Shown: piece by piece, positions 33,004-42,925 of the stretch
Numbering within the stretch: position 1 is the first letter of the stretch
How the letters are laid out: each line of letters opens with the position of its first letter
NCBI RefSeq assembly: GCF_002868735.1
Contig: NZ_CP025611.1
Location: 2,288,501-2,352,500, forward strand
DNA from: Niveispirillum cyanobacteriorum
Lineage (GTDB): Bacteria; Pseudomonadota; Alphaproteobacteria; Azospirillales; Azospirillaceae
DNA length: 64,000 bases
Direction of reading: 5' to 3'
Notes under the pieces: generated by a model
Databases searched by the model: none
Seen by the model: the letters and a program-made list of their open reading frames with translations, nothing else
What the model was told of the DNA's origin: nothing
Made by a program: the position numbers and the translations under genes

Positions 33004-33141
33004 GGCCGCCATGGGGCGTCCCTGGCCTGGATCAATCCTTATCAGGGCATAGGGGGGCCGTGCGGATTTGGCAAGAAGTGTACGCGAAAGGATGCTAGAA
33101 GGTGGGCATCATCTATTCTTGCCCGGAAGGGAGCCGAACCC

Positions 33142-33384
33142 ATGTCCGAACCCAATACCAGCGCTGCCGAGCAGCTTTTCGAGAAGGCCCTCGACGTGGC
33201 CGAAAAGCACCTGGAAGCAGCCATGAAGGAGGGCGGCGCCCTTTCCGGTTATGTCGCCATCGCCATGATCGAAGCCGCCGTCAACCAGGCCGTGGAAGAG
33301 ACCAGCCACACCGACGTTGCCGACATGCTGCGTGATCTGGCCGACCAGATCGAAGCCGATGCCGAGGAAGGCGACGACGAGTAA
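33142..33384 (+). CDS. Small acidic helical protein, unknown
   Basis: An 80-residue protein, strongly acidic and mostly helical by composition ('EQLFEKALDVAEKHLEAAMK', then 'MLRDLADQIEADAEEGDDE'). No signal or membrane segment and no recognised family. A GGAAGGGAG-type ribosome-binding site precedes the ATG at 33142. It is followed by a strong terminator at 33415, so it is a monocistronic unit and likely well expressed. Confidence 0.75.
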   Translation: MSEPNTSAAEQLFEKALDVAEKHLEAAMKEGGALSGYVAIAMIEAAVNQAVEETSHTDVADMLRDLADQIEADAEEGDDE

Positions 33385-33414
33385 TCGTCCTGCCGGCTTT
33401 CGGGCATGCTTATG

Positions 33415-33446
33415 AAAAACCCCGCTGGGCAACCGGCGGGGTTTTT
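33415..33446. terminator. Bidirectional rho-independent terminator
   Basis: AAAAACCCCGC pairs with GCGGGGTTTTT around a 10-nt loop, with T runs on both strands, between convergent genes. Confidence 0.9.
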
Positions 33447-33456
33447 CTTTTGGGCA

Positions 33457-34011
33457 TCAAACCCGCTTTGGCCGGAGTCGCCCCATCGCCAGCGCGTCGA
33501 TATAAACCCCGTCGCGGAAGGCGTAATCGCGCAGGCGCCCCTCTTCGACAAAGCCGAAATGCCGATACAGGCGGATGGCCCCGTCATTATCGGCAAACAC
33601 CGTCAGCTCGACGCGGTGCAGGTCCAGCCAGCGGTCGGCGGCATCGATCAGGGCATGCATCAGGGATTTACCGACACCCATACCCTGGGCATCGTCATGT
33701 ACACCGATGGCCAGATCGGCCACGTGCCGGCGCCGTCCTCCCAGGCGGAACAGGCCGGCAGACCCGACCAGCTTGCCCTCCAGAATCGCCACCACCTGCA
33801 AATCGTCGGCTCCACCCTTTTCCATCCAGGCCCGCGTCCCCTCCACACTGGGGAAAGGCGGGCGCAGGGTGCCATGGCGGAACTTCGGCATCGACGCCAT
33901 GGCCGCCATCGCCGCCGCATCATCCAACTGCCGCGCCCGCAGCCACAGGCCCGGCGGGCCAAAGGCGGCGGCGGTGCCGCCGGGCGGTGGCGTGAAGGCG
34001 GGCTGGCTCAT
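33457..34011 (-). CDS. GNAT-family N-acetyltransferase
   Basis: A 184-residue acetyltransferase. The acetyl-CoA pyrophosphate loop lies in 'DDAQGMGVGKSLMHALI' (~105-120), preceded by the beta4 strand 'VADLAIGVH' and followed by 'RVELTVFADNDGAIRLYRHF' and 'GFVEEGRLRDYAFRDGVY', the pattern of RimJ/PhnO-like GNATs. The substrate is unknown. It ends the minus-strand series pyrF-trpF-GNAT and starts three bases after the trpF stop codon, so it is probably co-transcribed. Confidence 0.88.
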   Translation of the reverse strand: MSQPAFTPPPGGTAAAFGPPGLWLRARQLDDAAAMAAMASMPKFRHGTLRPPFPSVEGTRAWMEKGGADDLQVVAILEGKLVGSAGLFRLGGRRRHVADLAIGVHDDAQGMGVGKSLMHALIDAADRWLDLHRVELTVFADNDGAIRLYRHFGFVEEGRLRDYAFRDGVYIDALAMGRLRPKRV

Positions 34012-34014
34012 GAT

Positions 34015-34665
34015 TTACGCTCCCGTTGAGGTCACCGCTGACAGGAAAGCCCGGATCAGGTCCGGGCTTTTGCGTCCCGGTGCATCCTCCACCCCCGATG
34101 AGACATCGACGGCCTTGGCGCCCGTGGCCCGGATGGCGTCGGCGACATTGGCGGGGTCCAACCCACCCGATAGCATCCAGGGTTTCTGCCAGTCACGGCC
34201 CGTCAGCAAGGACCAGTCGAAGGCAACCCCATTACCACCGGGCAGAATGGCACCCTTGGGCGGCTTGGCATCGAAGAGCAGCATATCGACCACAGACTCA
34301 TAGGCCGTCGCCGCATCCAGGTCCGCCGCCTCCCCCACCTTTAGCGCCTTCATGACGGGCAGATTGAAACGCGCGCGGATGGCGGCCACCCGTTCCGGCG
34401 TCTCCGATCCGTGAAGCTGGATCAGGTCCAGCGGCACCTGACCCGTGACATCGTCCAACAGGTCATCCGTCGGGTCCACGAACAGGCCCACGACGCGGGT
34501 GCCCGTCCCCACCATGCGCGACAGTTCGGCGGCGGTGGCGATGGAGACATTGCGAGGCGATTTTGGAAAGAAGACCAGCCCGACCCAGCGCGCCCCGGCA
34601 TCCAGGGCCGCCTGCATGGTCTCCGGCGTGCTGATCCCGCAGATCTTGGCTTTCACCGCACTCAT
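34015..34665 (-). CDS. trpF: Phosphoribosylanthranilate isomerase
   Basis: A 216-residue TIM barrel catalysing the third step of tryptophan synthesis from chorismate. Signatures are 'KICGISTPE' with the catalytic Cys, 'GLFVDPTDD', 'LIQLHGSE', 'LLFDAKPPKG' with the catalytic Asp, 'GGNGVAFDW' and the phosphate-binding 'VDVSSGVED'. It overlaps the stop codon of pyrF by four bases. In many alphaproteobacteria trpB-trpA follow trpF, but here a GNAT gene does. Confidence 0.96.
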   Translation of the reverse strand: MSAVKAKICGISTPETMQAALDAGARWVGLVFFPKSPRNVSIATAAELSRMVGTGTRVVGLFVDPTDDLLDDVTGQVPLDLIQLHGSETPERVAAIRARFNLPVMKALKVGEAADLDAATAYESVVDMLLFDAKPPKGAILPGGNGVAFDWSLLTGRDWQKPWMLSGGLDPANVADAIRATGAKAVDVSSGVEDAPGRKSPDLIRAFLSAVTSTGA

Positions 34666-35378
34666 GCGCCCAGTTCCTCTGCGATGCGGCGGGCGGCGGC
34701 GGCAGGGTCGGCATCCGCCGTGATGGGACGCCCGATGACCAGATGGTCTGCCCCGGCGGCGACCGCATCGCGCGGCCCCATCACCCGCTTCTGGTCATTG
34801 GCCGCCGCCCAGGTGGGGCGGATGCCGGGCACCATCAGCGTGAAATCGGCGGGCAGGTCGCGGCGCAGCAACGCCACTTCGGCGGGCGAACAGACAATGC
34901 CATCAGCACCATTGGCATGGGCCACCTGGGCCAGACGGCGCACCTGATCCGCAGCCGGCACTGCCTGCCCCACGGCGGCCAAGTCTTCATCCGACAGGCT
35001 GGTCAGGACCGTCACGGCCAGGATGCGCATGCGGGGCACCCCCAACCGTTCCGCCTCCTCCCGCGCGGCATCAGCGGCCGCACGGATCATGGCGGGGCCA
35101 CCACCGGCATGGATGGTCAGAAACTTCGGGGCCAGCGGGGCGACGGACCGCACGGCACCAGCCACCGTATTGGGGATATCGTGCAGCTTCAGGTCCAGAA
35201 ACAGGGGCAGATCGCCCGCCGCAATGACATCGCGGATGCCGGCAGGACCCTGCGCCATGAAAAATTCCAGACCCAGCTTCACGCCGCCGACCAAGCCCGC
35301 AACCTGCGCTGCCATGGCCTTCGCCCCCTCAATCTCCGGCATGTCCAGGGCGACGAAAACACGGTCGGTGGGGCGCAT
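34662..35378 (-). CDS. pyrF: Orotidine 5'-phosphate decarboxylase
   Basis: A 238-residue TIM-barrel enzyme making UMP from OMP, the last de novo pyrimidine step. The catalytic Lys-Asp array is visible in 'FLDLKLHDIPNTVAGAV' (~60-75), with 'GGVKLGLEFFMAQG', 'LTSLSDEDLAAVG' and 'MVPGIRP', and 'HLVIGRPIT' near the end binding phosphate. It is first in the pyrF-trpF-GNAT operon, and its overlap with trpF implies coupling. Confidence 0.96.
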   Translation of the reverse strand: MRPTDRVFVALDMPEIEGAKAMAAQVAGLVGGVKLGLEFFMAQGPAGIRDVIAAGDLPLFLDLKLHDIPNTVAGAVRSVAPLAPKFLTIHAGGGPAMIRAAADAAREEAERLGVPRMRILAVTVLTSLSDEDLAAVGQAVPAADQVRRLAQVAHANGADGIVCSPAEVALLRRDLPADFTLMVPGIRPTWAAANDQKRVMGPRDAVAAGADHLVIGRPITADADPAAAARRIAEELGA

Positions 35379-35564
35379 GGTTCAGGGCTCCAGATGGAAA
35401 GATCTGTGGGCAGGTTTAACGCGGAACGGCGTCGGCGCGAAGGGACGATGCGGAAGCCCTTCCATGCCGGGCGCCACCCCTTCCCAAAACGTAAGCCCGA
35501 CCCTTGACCCGTGGCAGCAGCCCGCACAAGATGCAGCCTACCGCCCTAACCCACGGAGCCTGCC

Positions 35565-36149
35565 ATGCCCCTGCCACCCCCGGACGCCGCGCGGGAGCCG
35601 TTGCATACGCGTCAGGTCACCTGCAAAGGCTATCGTCGGGCCGATGGGCTGTGGGATATCGAAGGCCACATTACAGACCGCAAATCCTATGATTTTCAGC
35701 GCGATGGCCGGACCGTGCCCAGCGGCGACCCCATCCATGAGATGTGGATACGCCTGACGCTGGATAACCGGCTGACGGTGAAGGCGGTCGCCGCTGTGAC
35801 GGACGCCGCCCCCTATCGGATGTGCCCGTCAATCACGGAGAATTTTCAGCGGCTGGTGGGCCTGTCCATCGCCAGCGGCTGGACCGCCGCCGTCAAGGAA
35901 CGGCTGGGCGGGGTGGAGGGCTGCACCCATCTGGTGGAATTGCTAGGTCCCGTCGCCACAACGGCGTTCCAGACCATCGCCCCGTACCTGGAAGACCTGG
36001 ACAAGAAGGCCCGTGCCGCCATGGTCGAGCGCGGCGAAACGCCGCCCCCGCGCCGCCGCCCACCGATGCTGGATACATGCCATATCTGGGCCACGGACGG
36101 AGAGGTCGTGGCACGGGAATGGCCGGAATTCGCGGTAAAACGCTCGTAG
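35565..36149 (+). CDS. DUF2889 family protein
   Basis: A 194-residue protein of the DUF2889 family. 'RQVTCKGYRRADGLWDIEGH', 'DPIHEMWIRLTLDNRL', 'PYRMCPSITENFQRLVGL' and 'GVEGCTHLVELLGPVATTA' are the conserved blocks, including several invariant Cys and His that suggest a metal site. The function is not known; members are often found near aromatic or steroid degradation genes, which is not the case here. Monocistronic. Confidence 0.88.
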   Translation: MPLPPPDAAREPLHTRQVTCKGYRRADGLWDIEGHITDRKSYDFQRDGRTVPSGDPIHEMWIRLTLDNRLTVKAVAAVTDAAPYRMCPSITENFQRLVGLSIASGWTAAVKERLGGVEGCTHLVELLGPVATTAFQTIAPYLEDLDKKARAAMVERGETPPPRRRPPMLDTCHIWATDGEVVAREWPEFAVKRS

Positions 36150-36191
36150 CGGGGATTATGCTTTCGCTAATCCGCGCCACACAAAGGTTGT

Positions 36192-36608
36192 TTACGGCGC
36201 CTTGCCCGTCTGCAGGGTGCCGGTGACGCTGCCGCCGTCGGCGATGTTGATACGGCCATACCGGATGGTGCCGTCAACCTGACCCGTCTCACCCACCGAC
36301 AGGATGCCGGTCACTTCGATGGTGCCGGTCGCGCGGCCATTGACGCGCATCTGTTCGACCTTGGCCACACCTTCGAAATGCCCGCCCTCGGCGATTTCCA
36401 GGATCTTGATCTCATTCAGGGTGACATCGACCAGACGACCCGCCACATGCAGCGTGTGGCAGTGCGAAATCTTGGCGCCTTCGATCCGCGCCTCGGCAGA
36501 GATGGTGGTGATGCCCCCGGTGACGGGCCCGCTTTCAACCGCCGCTTCGGCAATGCCATGCAGGCCGGGACGCTGGAAACTGCGCGGGTCCAGGATATCG
36601 TTGGGCAT
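36192..36608 (-). CDS. Bactofilin family cytoskeletal protein
   Basis: A 138-residue protein. After an unstructured ~30-residue N-terminus comes a right-handed beta-helix with regular short repeats ('ARIEGAKISHCHTLHVAGRL', 'VEQMRVNGRATGTIEVTG', 'GTIRYGRINIADGG'), the bactofilin (polymer-forming cytoskeletal, DUF583) fold. Such proteins form membrane-associated, nucleotide-free filaments that scaffold cell-wall or envelope functions. No M23 peptidase partner adjoins, unlike the usual bactofilin arrangement. Divergent from argD. Confidence 0.87.
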   Translation of the reverse strand: MPNDILDPRSFQRPGLHGIAEAAVESGPVTGGITTISAEARIEGAKISHCHTLHVAGRLVDVTLNEIKILEIAEGGHFEGVAKVEQMRVNGRATGTIEVTGILSVGETGQVDGTIRYGRINIADGGSVTGTLQTGKAP

Positions 36609-36860
36609 CGGTTGAACAACTCCGCCAGAGGACCGGGGGACGGTCGCAATCGTCGAACGGACCCTAAAGGAAACGGCCCGTCATTTCGGTTTCATTCATA
36701 AGCTGAAAGGGTTAAATCCGCAACGCTTCTTGCCCATGTCACGTTAGGGATGCATGGGGGTGCGTTGACAGGGGGAACCAGGGGCCCAATAGTCCCCGGT
36801 TCCGGCGCCCGGACATCGGGTTCGTGGCGCTTTGGACGATGGCTCCATGGAGTTGCAGCC

Positions 36861-38033
36861 GTGATCCCTGTTGTAATGCCCACCTATTCCCGCATCGACA
36901 TCGTGTTCGAGCGGGGTGAAGGCGCCCATATCTGGGACACGACAGGCCGACGATTCCTGGATTTCACCGCCGGCATCGCGGTGAACGCCCTTGGTCACGC
37001 GCACCCCTATCTGGTGGAAAAGCTGACCGAGCAGGCGGGCAAGCTCTGGCACACGTCCAACCTGTTCCGGGTTGCGGGTCAGGAACAGCTGGCCAAGCGG
37101 CTGTGCGACCTGACCTTCGCCGACACGATGTTCTTCACGAATTCGGGCGTGGAAGCGTTTGAATGCGCGGTCAAGACGGTGCGCAAGTATCAGCATGATA
37201 TCGGCCACCCGGAAAAGACCCGCTTCATCGTGGTCGGTGGGGCCTTCCATGGCCGTTCGACGACGGCCATCGCCGCCGCCAAGTCAGAGAAGATGGTGGG
37301 CGGATTCGGCCCCCTGCTGGACGCGTTTGATCAGGTGCCGTTCGGCAACATGAACGAGCTGCGCGCCGCCATCACCCCGCAAACCGCCGCCATCGTGGTG
37401 GAACCCATCCTGGGCGAAGGCGGGATCGTGGTGGGCAGCGACGAGTATCTGAAGGCCCTGCGCGATACGGCGGATGAGTTTGGCCTGCTGCTGGTGTTCG
37501 ATGAGATCCAGACGGGCGTGGGCCGTACCGGCAAGATGTTTGCCCATGAATGGGCCGGCGTTACCCCGGACGTCATGCCCATCGCCAAGGGTATCGGCGG
37601 CGGCTTCCCCGTCGGCGCCTGCCTGGTCAGCGAGAAGGCAGCCAAGGGCATGGTGCCGGGCACGCACGGTTCGACATTCGGCGGCAACCCGCTGGCCATG
37701 GCCGTCGCCAATGCCGTTCTGGATGTCATCACGGCCCCCGGCTTCCTGGAGCAGGTGACCGTCACGGGCGACAAACTGAAGGCGGAACTGGAGGCCCTGG
37801 TTGCCAAGTACCCGACCATCCTGGCCGAGGCGCGCGGCAAAGGCCTCATGCTGGGCCTGAAATGCGTGAAGCCGAATGGCGAAGTAGTGACCCGCCTGCG
37901 TGAGAACGGCCTGCTGACCGTTCCGGCGGCGGAGAATGTCATCCGCATTCTGCCACCCCTGACCATTGGCGACGCCGAAATCGCCGAAGCCGTTTCGATC
38001 ATCGACAAGACCTGCCAGGAGCTGGCGCAATGA
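36861..38033 (+). CDS. argD: Acetylornithine aminotransferase
   Basis: A 390-residue PLP-dependent class III aminotransferase making N-acetylornithine (and possibly N-succinyl-diaminopimelate). It has '[19 protein letters not shown]' (~85), '[18 protein letters not shown]' (~215) and the PLP lysine in '[14 protein letters not shown]'. The GTG at 36861 is chosen because GGAG precedes it by eight bases and the length then fits the family; a longer frame from 36750 is not homologous in character. It overlaps argF by four bases. First of the argD-argF-hslO operon. Confidence 0.94.
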   Translation: MIPVVMPTYSRIDIVFERGEGAHIWDTTGRRFLDFTAGIAVNALGHAHPYLVEKLTEQAGKLWHTSNLFRVAGQEQLAKRLCDLTFADTMFFTNSGVEAFECAVKTVRKYQHDIGHPEKTRFIVVGGAFHGRSTTAIAAAKSEKMVGGFGPLLDAFDQVPFGNMNELRAAITPQTAAIVVEPILGEGGIVVGSDEYLKALRDTADEFGLLLVFDEIQTGVGRTGKMFAHEWAGVTPDVMPIAKGIGGGFPVGACLVSEKAAKGMVPGTHGSTFGGNPLAMAVANAVLDVITAPGFLEQVTVTGDKLKAELEALVAKYPTILAEARGKGLMLGLKCVKPNGEVVTRLRENGLLTVPAAENVIRILPPLTIGDAEIAEAVSIIDKTCQELAQ

Positions 38034-38944
38034 CCATTCAGAAGTCCCCCCGCCATTTCCTGGATATCCACAACCACTCCATCGATGAACTGCGCGAGAT
38101 GCTGTCACGCGCCGCCTTCATGAAGCGTGGACAGGGGGCCGAGCGCCCCCTGCTGGGCAAGACGCTGGCCCTGATCTTCGAAAAGCCCAGCACGCGTACC
38201 CGCGTGTCCTTTGAGGTGGGCATGCGTCAGCTGGGTGGCGAAGTCATCTGCCTGACCGGCAAGGAAATCCAGCTGGGCCATGGCGAGACCATCGGCGACA
38301 CGGCACGCGTCCTGTCGCGCTATGTCGACATCATCATGCTGCGTACCGACCATGAGACGAAGCTGCAGGAGATGGCGGAGGCGGCGACCGTCCCCGTCAT
38401 CAACGGCCTGACCGACAGCTCTCACCCGGTCCAGATCATGGCCGACATCCTGACCTATGAGGAACGCAAGGGCCCCATTAAGGATGCCGTCTTCTGCTGG
38501 ACCGGCGACGCCAACAATGTCTGCGAAAGCTTCATCCACGCTTCGGTAGCGTTCGATTTCGAACTGCGCATCGCCTGCCCGCCGGAGCTGTCGCCCTCCC
38601 ACCAGACCTTGGAATGGATCAAGGCCAACAAGGGCCGCGTGACGGTCCATCGCGATGTGGAAGAGGCGGCGACGGGGGCCGATGCTCTGGTGACCGACAC
38701 CTGGGTGTCGATGCACAATAAGGACGCGCATCGCCGCCACAATCTGCTGAAGCCATATCAGGTAAACGATCGGATCATGGGTCTGGCGAAAAAAGACGCC
38801 ATATTCATGCATTGTCTGCCCGCACACCGTGAGGAAGAGGTGACGTCTAGCGTCATCGATGGTCCGCAGTCGGCTGTGTGGGATGAGGCAGAAAACCGTA
38901 TGCACGCCCAGAAGGGCATTCTGACCTGGTGCCTGAACCGATGA
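38030..38944 (+). CDS. argF: Ornithine carbamoyltransferase
   Basis: A 304-residue transferase making citrulline from ornithine and carbamoyl phosphate. The carbamoyl-phosphate loop is [20 protein letters not shown]; '[13 protein letters not shown]' and the ornithine/Cys motif '[13 protein letters not shown]' are intact. Translationally coupled to argD (ATGA overlap at 38030) and to hslO (overlap at 38941), an arrangement common in Rhodospirillales. Confidence 0.97.
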   Translation: MTIQKSPRHFLDIHNHSIDELREMLSRAAFMKRGQGAERPLLGKTLALIFEKPSTRTRVSFEVGMRQLGGEVICLTGKEIQLGHGETIGDTARVLSRYVDIIMLRTDHETKLQEMAEAATVPVINGLTDSSHPVQIMADILTYEERKGPIKDAVFCWTGDANNVCESFIHASVAFDFELRIACPPELSPSHQTLEWIKANKGRVTVHRDVEEAATGADALVTDTWVSMHNKDAHRRHNLLKPYQVNDRIMGLAKKDAIFMHCLPAHREEEVTSSVIDGPQSAVWDEAENRMHAQKGILTWCLNR

Positions 38945-39912
38945 ATTCCGTTCCTCCCGTGGCGGGCCAGCCCCGCCACGATACCGATGCCGTAACGGCC
39001 GAATTCGATATCTGCCAGCCGTTCCAGCTGGACAGCAGCTCCTTCCGGGGGCGGCTGATCCGACTGGGCCCGGCCCTGGACGAGATCATCAGGCGGCATG
39101 ATTACCCGGACGAGCTGGCACCCCTGCTGGCCGATACCATCCTGCTGGCCGCCACGCTGGCCTCGTCCTTGAAGTATGACGGTATCTTCACGTTGCAGAC
39201 CAAAGGCGACGGCCCCGTCGCCTATACGGTGTCGGACGTCACCTCGGTCGGCGATCTGCGCGGCTATGCCCGCTTTGACGCCGACCGTCTGGCCGAACAG
39301 CGCCGGCATAAGGGCTTCCAGCCCGATCTGGGCGCGATGCTGGGTTCCGGCTATGTCGCCTTCACGGTCGACCAGGGCGAGCATACGGAGCGTTACCAGG
39401 GCATCGTGGAACTGCGTGGGGCCACGCTGGCCGACGCCGTGCGTCATTACTTCCGGCAGTCGGAGCAGTTGGCGGCGTCCATCAAGAGCTTCGTATCCAA
39501 GGATGCGGATGGCAGATGGGTCGGCGGTGCCATCATGCTGCAGGCCCTGCCACCGGAAAATGCCGGTGTGTTCAGCGAACATCAGGCCGGTGTGCGTGAA
39601 GAAGACTGGCATCGCGCTGGCGTCATGCTGGAGACGGTGACGGCGCATGAGCTGCTGGACCCGGCCCTGTCGGTGAATGATCTGATCTACCGCCTGTTCC
39701 ACGAGGAAAGCCCGCGCATCTACGAACGCCGGGAACTGCGCCCCGGCTGCCGCTGCTCCCGCGAGCGGGTGACGGACGTGCTGCGCAGCCTGGATCGGGG
39801 CGACCTGGACGAACTGCGCGTGGATGGGCTTGTCGCGGTGACGTGCGAGTTCTGCAACGCCACCTACAGCTTCAACGACACTGAACTGGACGAGGTTTAC
39901 GCAGCGTTCTGA
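38941..39912 (+). CDS. hslO: Hsp33 family redox-regulated chaperone
   Basis: A 323-residue protein. The N-terminal HSP33 fold contains '[20 protein letters not shown]' and '[18 protein letters not shown]', and the C-terminal redox switch has the four zinc Cys in '[10 protein letters not shown]' and '[10 protein letters not shown]', giving C-x-C...C-x2-C. Under oxidative stress, zinc loss and disulphide formation activate its holdase function. Third gene of the arg operon, overlapping argF by four bases. Coupling of a chaperone to arginine genes is a genomic convention in this group; no functional link is shown. Confidence 0.94.
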   Translation: MNSVPPVAGQPRHDTDAVTAEFDICQPFQLDSSSFRGRLIRLGPALDEIIRRHDYPDELAPLLADTILLAATLASSLKYDGIFTLQTKGDGPVAYTVSDVTSVGDLRGYARFDADRLAEQRRHKGFQPDLGAMLGSGYVAFTVDQGEHTERYQGIVELRGATLADAVRHYFRQSEQLAASIKSFVSKDADGRWVGGAIMLQALPPENAGVFSEHQAGVREEDWHRAGVMLETVTAHELLDPALSVNDLIYRLFHEESPRIYERRELRPGCRCSRERVTDVLRSLDRGDLDELRVDGLVAVTCEFCNATYSFNDTELDEVYAAF

Positions 39913-39956
39913 GGGCGGATATCGGATGCGGGTTCAGGCCCGCATCCAGCCCCCCG

Positions 39957-40415
39957 TCAAACCTTAACCGGCACCGACAATTCCACCGCCGCGTCGCGCC
40001 CATCGGTGATGTCCAGGGTACGGAAGTCGAAATCCCGCTCCGGCCCCTTGAACACATCATATTCCAGGACGCGGTCCACGGAATTGTCGGACTTGAAGGT
40101 CAGGACCTTCGGCTTGATCGAATAAAGCTGGTCCGGGGTGATGCTGGCGGATGCGGCGATGATCACCTCATCCCCCTTCTGGCAGGTGCGGGCGGCGGCA
40201 CCGTTCAGGATGCAGGCCTTGGACCCCGGCTCGCCAAAGATCACATAGGTGGAAATCCGCGCACCGCTGCTTTTGTTCCAGATTTCCACAAATTCCAGTG
40301 GGTAGATACCGGCCAGCGCACATTGTTCGGGGTCGAGCGTGATGGACCCGTGATAATCCAGATCAGCGCCGGTGACGCGGATGCCGTGGAACTTGGCGCG
40401 GACAATCTTGATCAT
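39957..40415 (-). CDS. panD: Aspartate 1-decarboxylase (pyruvoyl-dependent)
   Basis: A 152-residue proenzyme making beta-alanine for pantothenate/CoA. Self-cleavage is expected between Gly23 and Ser24 in [11 protein letters not shown]. Lys8, the Tyr of 'ARISTYVIF' and Asn of 'ILNGAAART' match active-site positions. The residue before the cleavage Gly is His rather than the usual Glu, and the chain has ~25 extra C-terminal residues compared with typical ~126-residue enzymes. The ATG at 40415 has GGAG nine bases upstream. Last gene of a TAXI protein-deoA-panD operon. Confidence 0.9.
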   Translation of the reverse strand: MIKIVRAKFHGIRVTGADLDYHGSITLDPEQCALAGIYPLEFVEIWNKSSGARISTYVIFGEPGSKACILNGAAARTCQKGDEVIIAASASITPDQLYSIKPKVLTFKSDNSVDRVLEYDVFKGPERDFDFRTLDITDGRDAAVELSVPVKV

Positions 40416-40447
40416 AAGGGGCTGCTCCGGTCGGTTTGGCACGATCC

Positions 40448-41773
40448 TCAGGACCCGCCGATCATTCCGGCCACCGGATCGGCGGCCGCGTCGGCGGTTT
40501 CGCCAATCACATAAGCGTTCCTGACGCTGCATACCACCGCATCCGCCGCAGCCCTGTCCGCCGCATGCACGAAGCAGAGCGGCTGATCCGGCCCCGCCGC
40601 CGCCCCGATGGGCGCCACCTGATCCAGGCCGACGCGCGGATCGACGCGGTCCTCTGGTCTGGTCCGCCCCCCGCCCAGCGCCACCACGGCCAGGCCCAGC
40701 GCCCGCACATCCTGGCCCGCGACAATGCCGGGCCGGTCGGCGAAGACCGGCACCACGACAGGGGCCGACACCAGATGCCGGTCGGGCCGCTCAATCAGGT
40801 CGGGTGGCCCACCTAGCACCGCCACCATGCGGGCAAACCGGTCTGCCGCAGCACCCGTGGCAATGGCCTGATCCACCAGCTTCCCGGCATTCACGGCATC
40901 GGTGGCCAGCCCCGACAGGATCAGCAGTTCCACACACAAAGCCCGTGTCACCCGCCAAAGGCGCGTTTCCGCCGCCCCACCGGCCAGGACCGACAGGCAT
41001 TCGCGCAGTTCCAGGGTGTTGCCAGCGCTGTGACCCAGCACTTGTCCCATATCGGTCAGCAGAGCACGGGTGGGCAGGCCGGCATCGCCGGCGGTGCGGA
41101 CCAGCATTTCCGCCAGTCCGGTGGCCGCCTCCCGGCCTTCCATGAAGGCACCCGATCCGAACTTCACATCCAGGACCAGGGCGTTCAGGCCAGCGGCCAG
41201 TTTCTTGGACAGGATGGAAGCGGTGATCAGATGGATGCTTTCCACCGTCGCCGTGACATCGCGAATCGCATAAAGTCGGCGGTCGGCAGGGGCGATTTCA
41301 TCCGTGGCACCGACAATGGCGCAGCCGACCCGCCGCACGACGGTTTTCAGCCGGTGCAAATCAGGTTGCGCATCATAACCTTGGATGGCTTCCATCTTGT
41401 CGAGCGTGCCGCCCGTATGGCCCAGCCCGCGACCCGAGATCATGGGCACATAGCCACCGCAGGCCGCTATGATGGGGGCTAACAGCAGGCTGACCTTGTC
41501 CCCGACCCCGCCCGTCGAATGCTTGTCCAGGACAGGGCCGCCCAGCCCTTCGCGCGCCCAGTCAAGAATAGTACCCGACCCGGTCATGGCCCGCAGCAGG
41601 GCCACGCGTTCGCCGGCATCCATGCCCTGGAACCAGACCGCCATGGCAAAGGCTGCCGCCTGGCCTTCCGACACCGATCCGTCGGTCAGGCCCGCGATGA
41701 AGGCAGCAATATCGTCCGCCGACAGGGCGTGCCCGTCACGTTTGCGGCGGATAATCTCCTGCGGCAGGAACAT
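40448..41773 (-). CDS. deoA: Thymidine phosphorylase
   Basis: A 441-residue enzyme that phosphorolyses thymidine to thymine and deoxyribose-1-phosphate. Signatures are '[17 protein letters not shown]' (~85), '[17 protein letters not shown]', '[14 protein letters not shown]' and '[11 protein letters not shown]', covering phosphate- and thymine-binding residues. The length is normal for the family. It lies 12 bp after the TAXI solute-binding protein gene and 32 bp before panD in one likely transcript. The link to beta-alanine synthesis is not explained by known pathways. Confidence 0.95.
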   Translation of the reverse strand: MFLPQEIIRRKRDGHALSADDIAAFIAGLTDGSVSEGQAAAFAMAVWFQGMDAGERVALLRAMTGSGTILDWAREGLGGPVLDKHSTGGVGDKVSLLLAPIIAACGGYVPMISGRGLGHTGGTLDKMEAIQGYDAQPDLHRLKTVVRRVGCAIVGATDEIAPADRRLYAIRDVTATVESIHLITASILSKKLAAGLNALVLDVKFGSGAFMEGREAATGLAEMLVRTAGDAGLPTRALLTDMGQVLGHSAGNTLELRECLSVLAGGAAETRLWRVTRALCVELLILSGLATDAVNAGKLVDQAIATGAAADRFARMVAVLGGPPDLIERPDRHLVSAPVVVPVFADRPGIVAGQDVRALGLAVVALGGGRTRPEDRVDPRVGLDQVAPIGAAAGPDQPLCFVHAADRAAADAVVCSVRNAYVIGETADAAADPVAGMIGGS

Positions 41774-41785
41774 GGGCGCGGATAC

Positions 41786-42817
41786 TCACCGGGGCTTTTG
41801 GCCGGGGCAGGCCATGGCAATGGGATCCACACCATAGCGTGTTCCCGCCGCCGGGTGCAGGGGGGCCGACATGCGAAATGCCGCAGGGCGTAGCAGCACC
41901 ATATCCGGATCCTGCCGGTGCAGCGCCTCCCGATTCGCACGGCTGGCCAATGCCGCCGTCAGCTGTGCGGCCAGCTTGGGTTCCAGGGACGGGCCTGCGA
42001 TCCAGGCCACGGGCTGCATCATGGTCGCCACCTCACCTTGATCGGGGCCATAGGTGCCGGCGGCAATGGCGCCGGGCGCACCGAACGGGTGCAGGCCGGA
42101 CAGGCGGCCCGCCGCATCGCCCGTGACAGGCAGCAGCCGGGCGCCCGCCGTGATGGCCATGGCCGCTACCGGGTCAGGAGCGGCCGCGATTCGGAACAGC
42201 GCATCGACACGCCCGTCAGCCAGGGCCAGGACCGCCTGTTCGCCACCAATCTCCACCGCCCGTACCTGCTGCCGGCGCAGACCATAGGCGGAGAGGATGC
42301 GTTCGGCCAGACGGCGTTCATCGCTGCCCGCCACGCCGATGGCGACGCGACGGCCCTTCAGTTGTGCGATATCGGTGAGGCCGGTTTCGGCACGGACCAG
42401 CACATGCAGCGATTCGTTATAGATCTCGCCCAGGATGGTCAGGTCCGCCGGCTTGGCACCGGGGGCGGGAAAGCAGCGGGCGGCATAGATGCGGTCAGCC
42501 GGGGCCAGCCCCGTTTCAACGGCACCTGATGCCACCGCCTCCACAATGTCACGACGGTCGGGCAGGCTCTGCGCCAGGGCCACCAGCCCCTGCACACCAC
42601 AGGCGCGGTCATCATCCCGGCAGGCCGGCATGCCCGGCGGGCGCGACAGGATGGAGGCCAGGGCAGAACCCACATCGAACCCACGTTCCCCCGACGGATC
42701 TGCCGCAATGCGCAGATAGCGCGCGGACGCATCCACACCCGCCGGCGCCCGGCCCAGGGCCACCAGTGCGACCAACGGCACCGCCAACAGCGGAATTAAC
42801 CAATATCTGGGGGACAT
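41786..42817 (-). CDS. TAXI-family solute-binding protein (TRAP type)
   Basis: A 343-residue exported protein. An N-terminal hydrophobic signal/anchor (~5-23, LIPLLAVPLVALVALG) precedes a periplasmic-binding fold with 'LRIAADPSGERGFDVGSALA', 'ESLHVLVRAETGLTDIAQLK' and 'RRVAIGVAGSDERRLAERIL', the TAXI subfamily pattern. These proteins deliver solutes to TRAP transporters, but no DctM/Q-type membrane gene is present nearby. It heads a transcript with deoA and panD. The ligand is unknown. Confidence 0.83.
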   Translation of the reverse strand: MSPRYWLIPLLAVPLVALVALGRAPAGVDASARYLRIAADPSGERGFDVGSALASILSRPPGMPACRDDDRACGVQGLVALAQSLPDRRDIVEAVASGAVETGLAPADRIYAARCFPAPGAKPADLTILGEIYNESLHVLVRAETGLTDIAQLKGRRVAIGVAGSDERRLAERILSAYGLRRQQVRAVEIGGEQAVLALADGRVDALFRIAAAPDPVAAMAITAGARLLPVTGDAAGRLSGLHPFGAPGAIAAGTYGPDQGEVATMMQPVAWIAGPSLEPKLAAQLTAALASRANREALHRQDPDMVLLRPAAFRMSAPLHPAAGTRYGVDPIAMACPGQKPR

Positions 42818-42925
42818 GGCACAGGCGCCCTACCAAGTTTGGGCTTATTCACGCCTTTCCAGCCTGCCTGTCAAATGCGCCCTGGTGATGGCAGGTCGAT
42901 TCGTTCCGCCTGTTGCCCCACGGAT

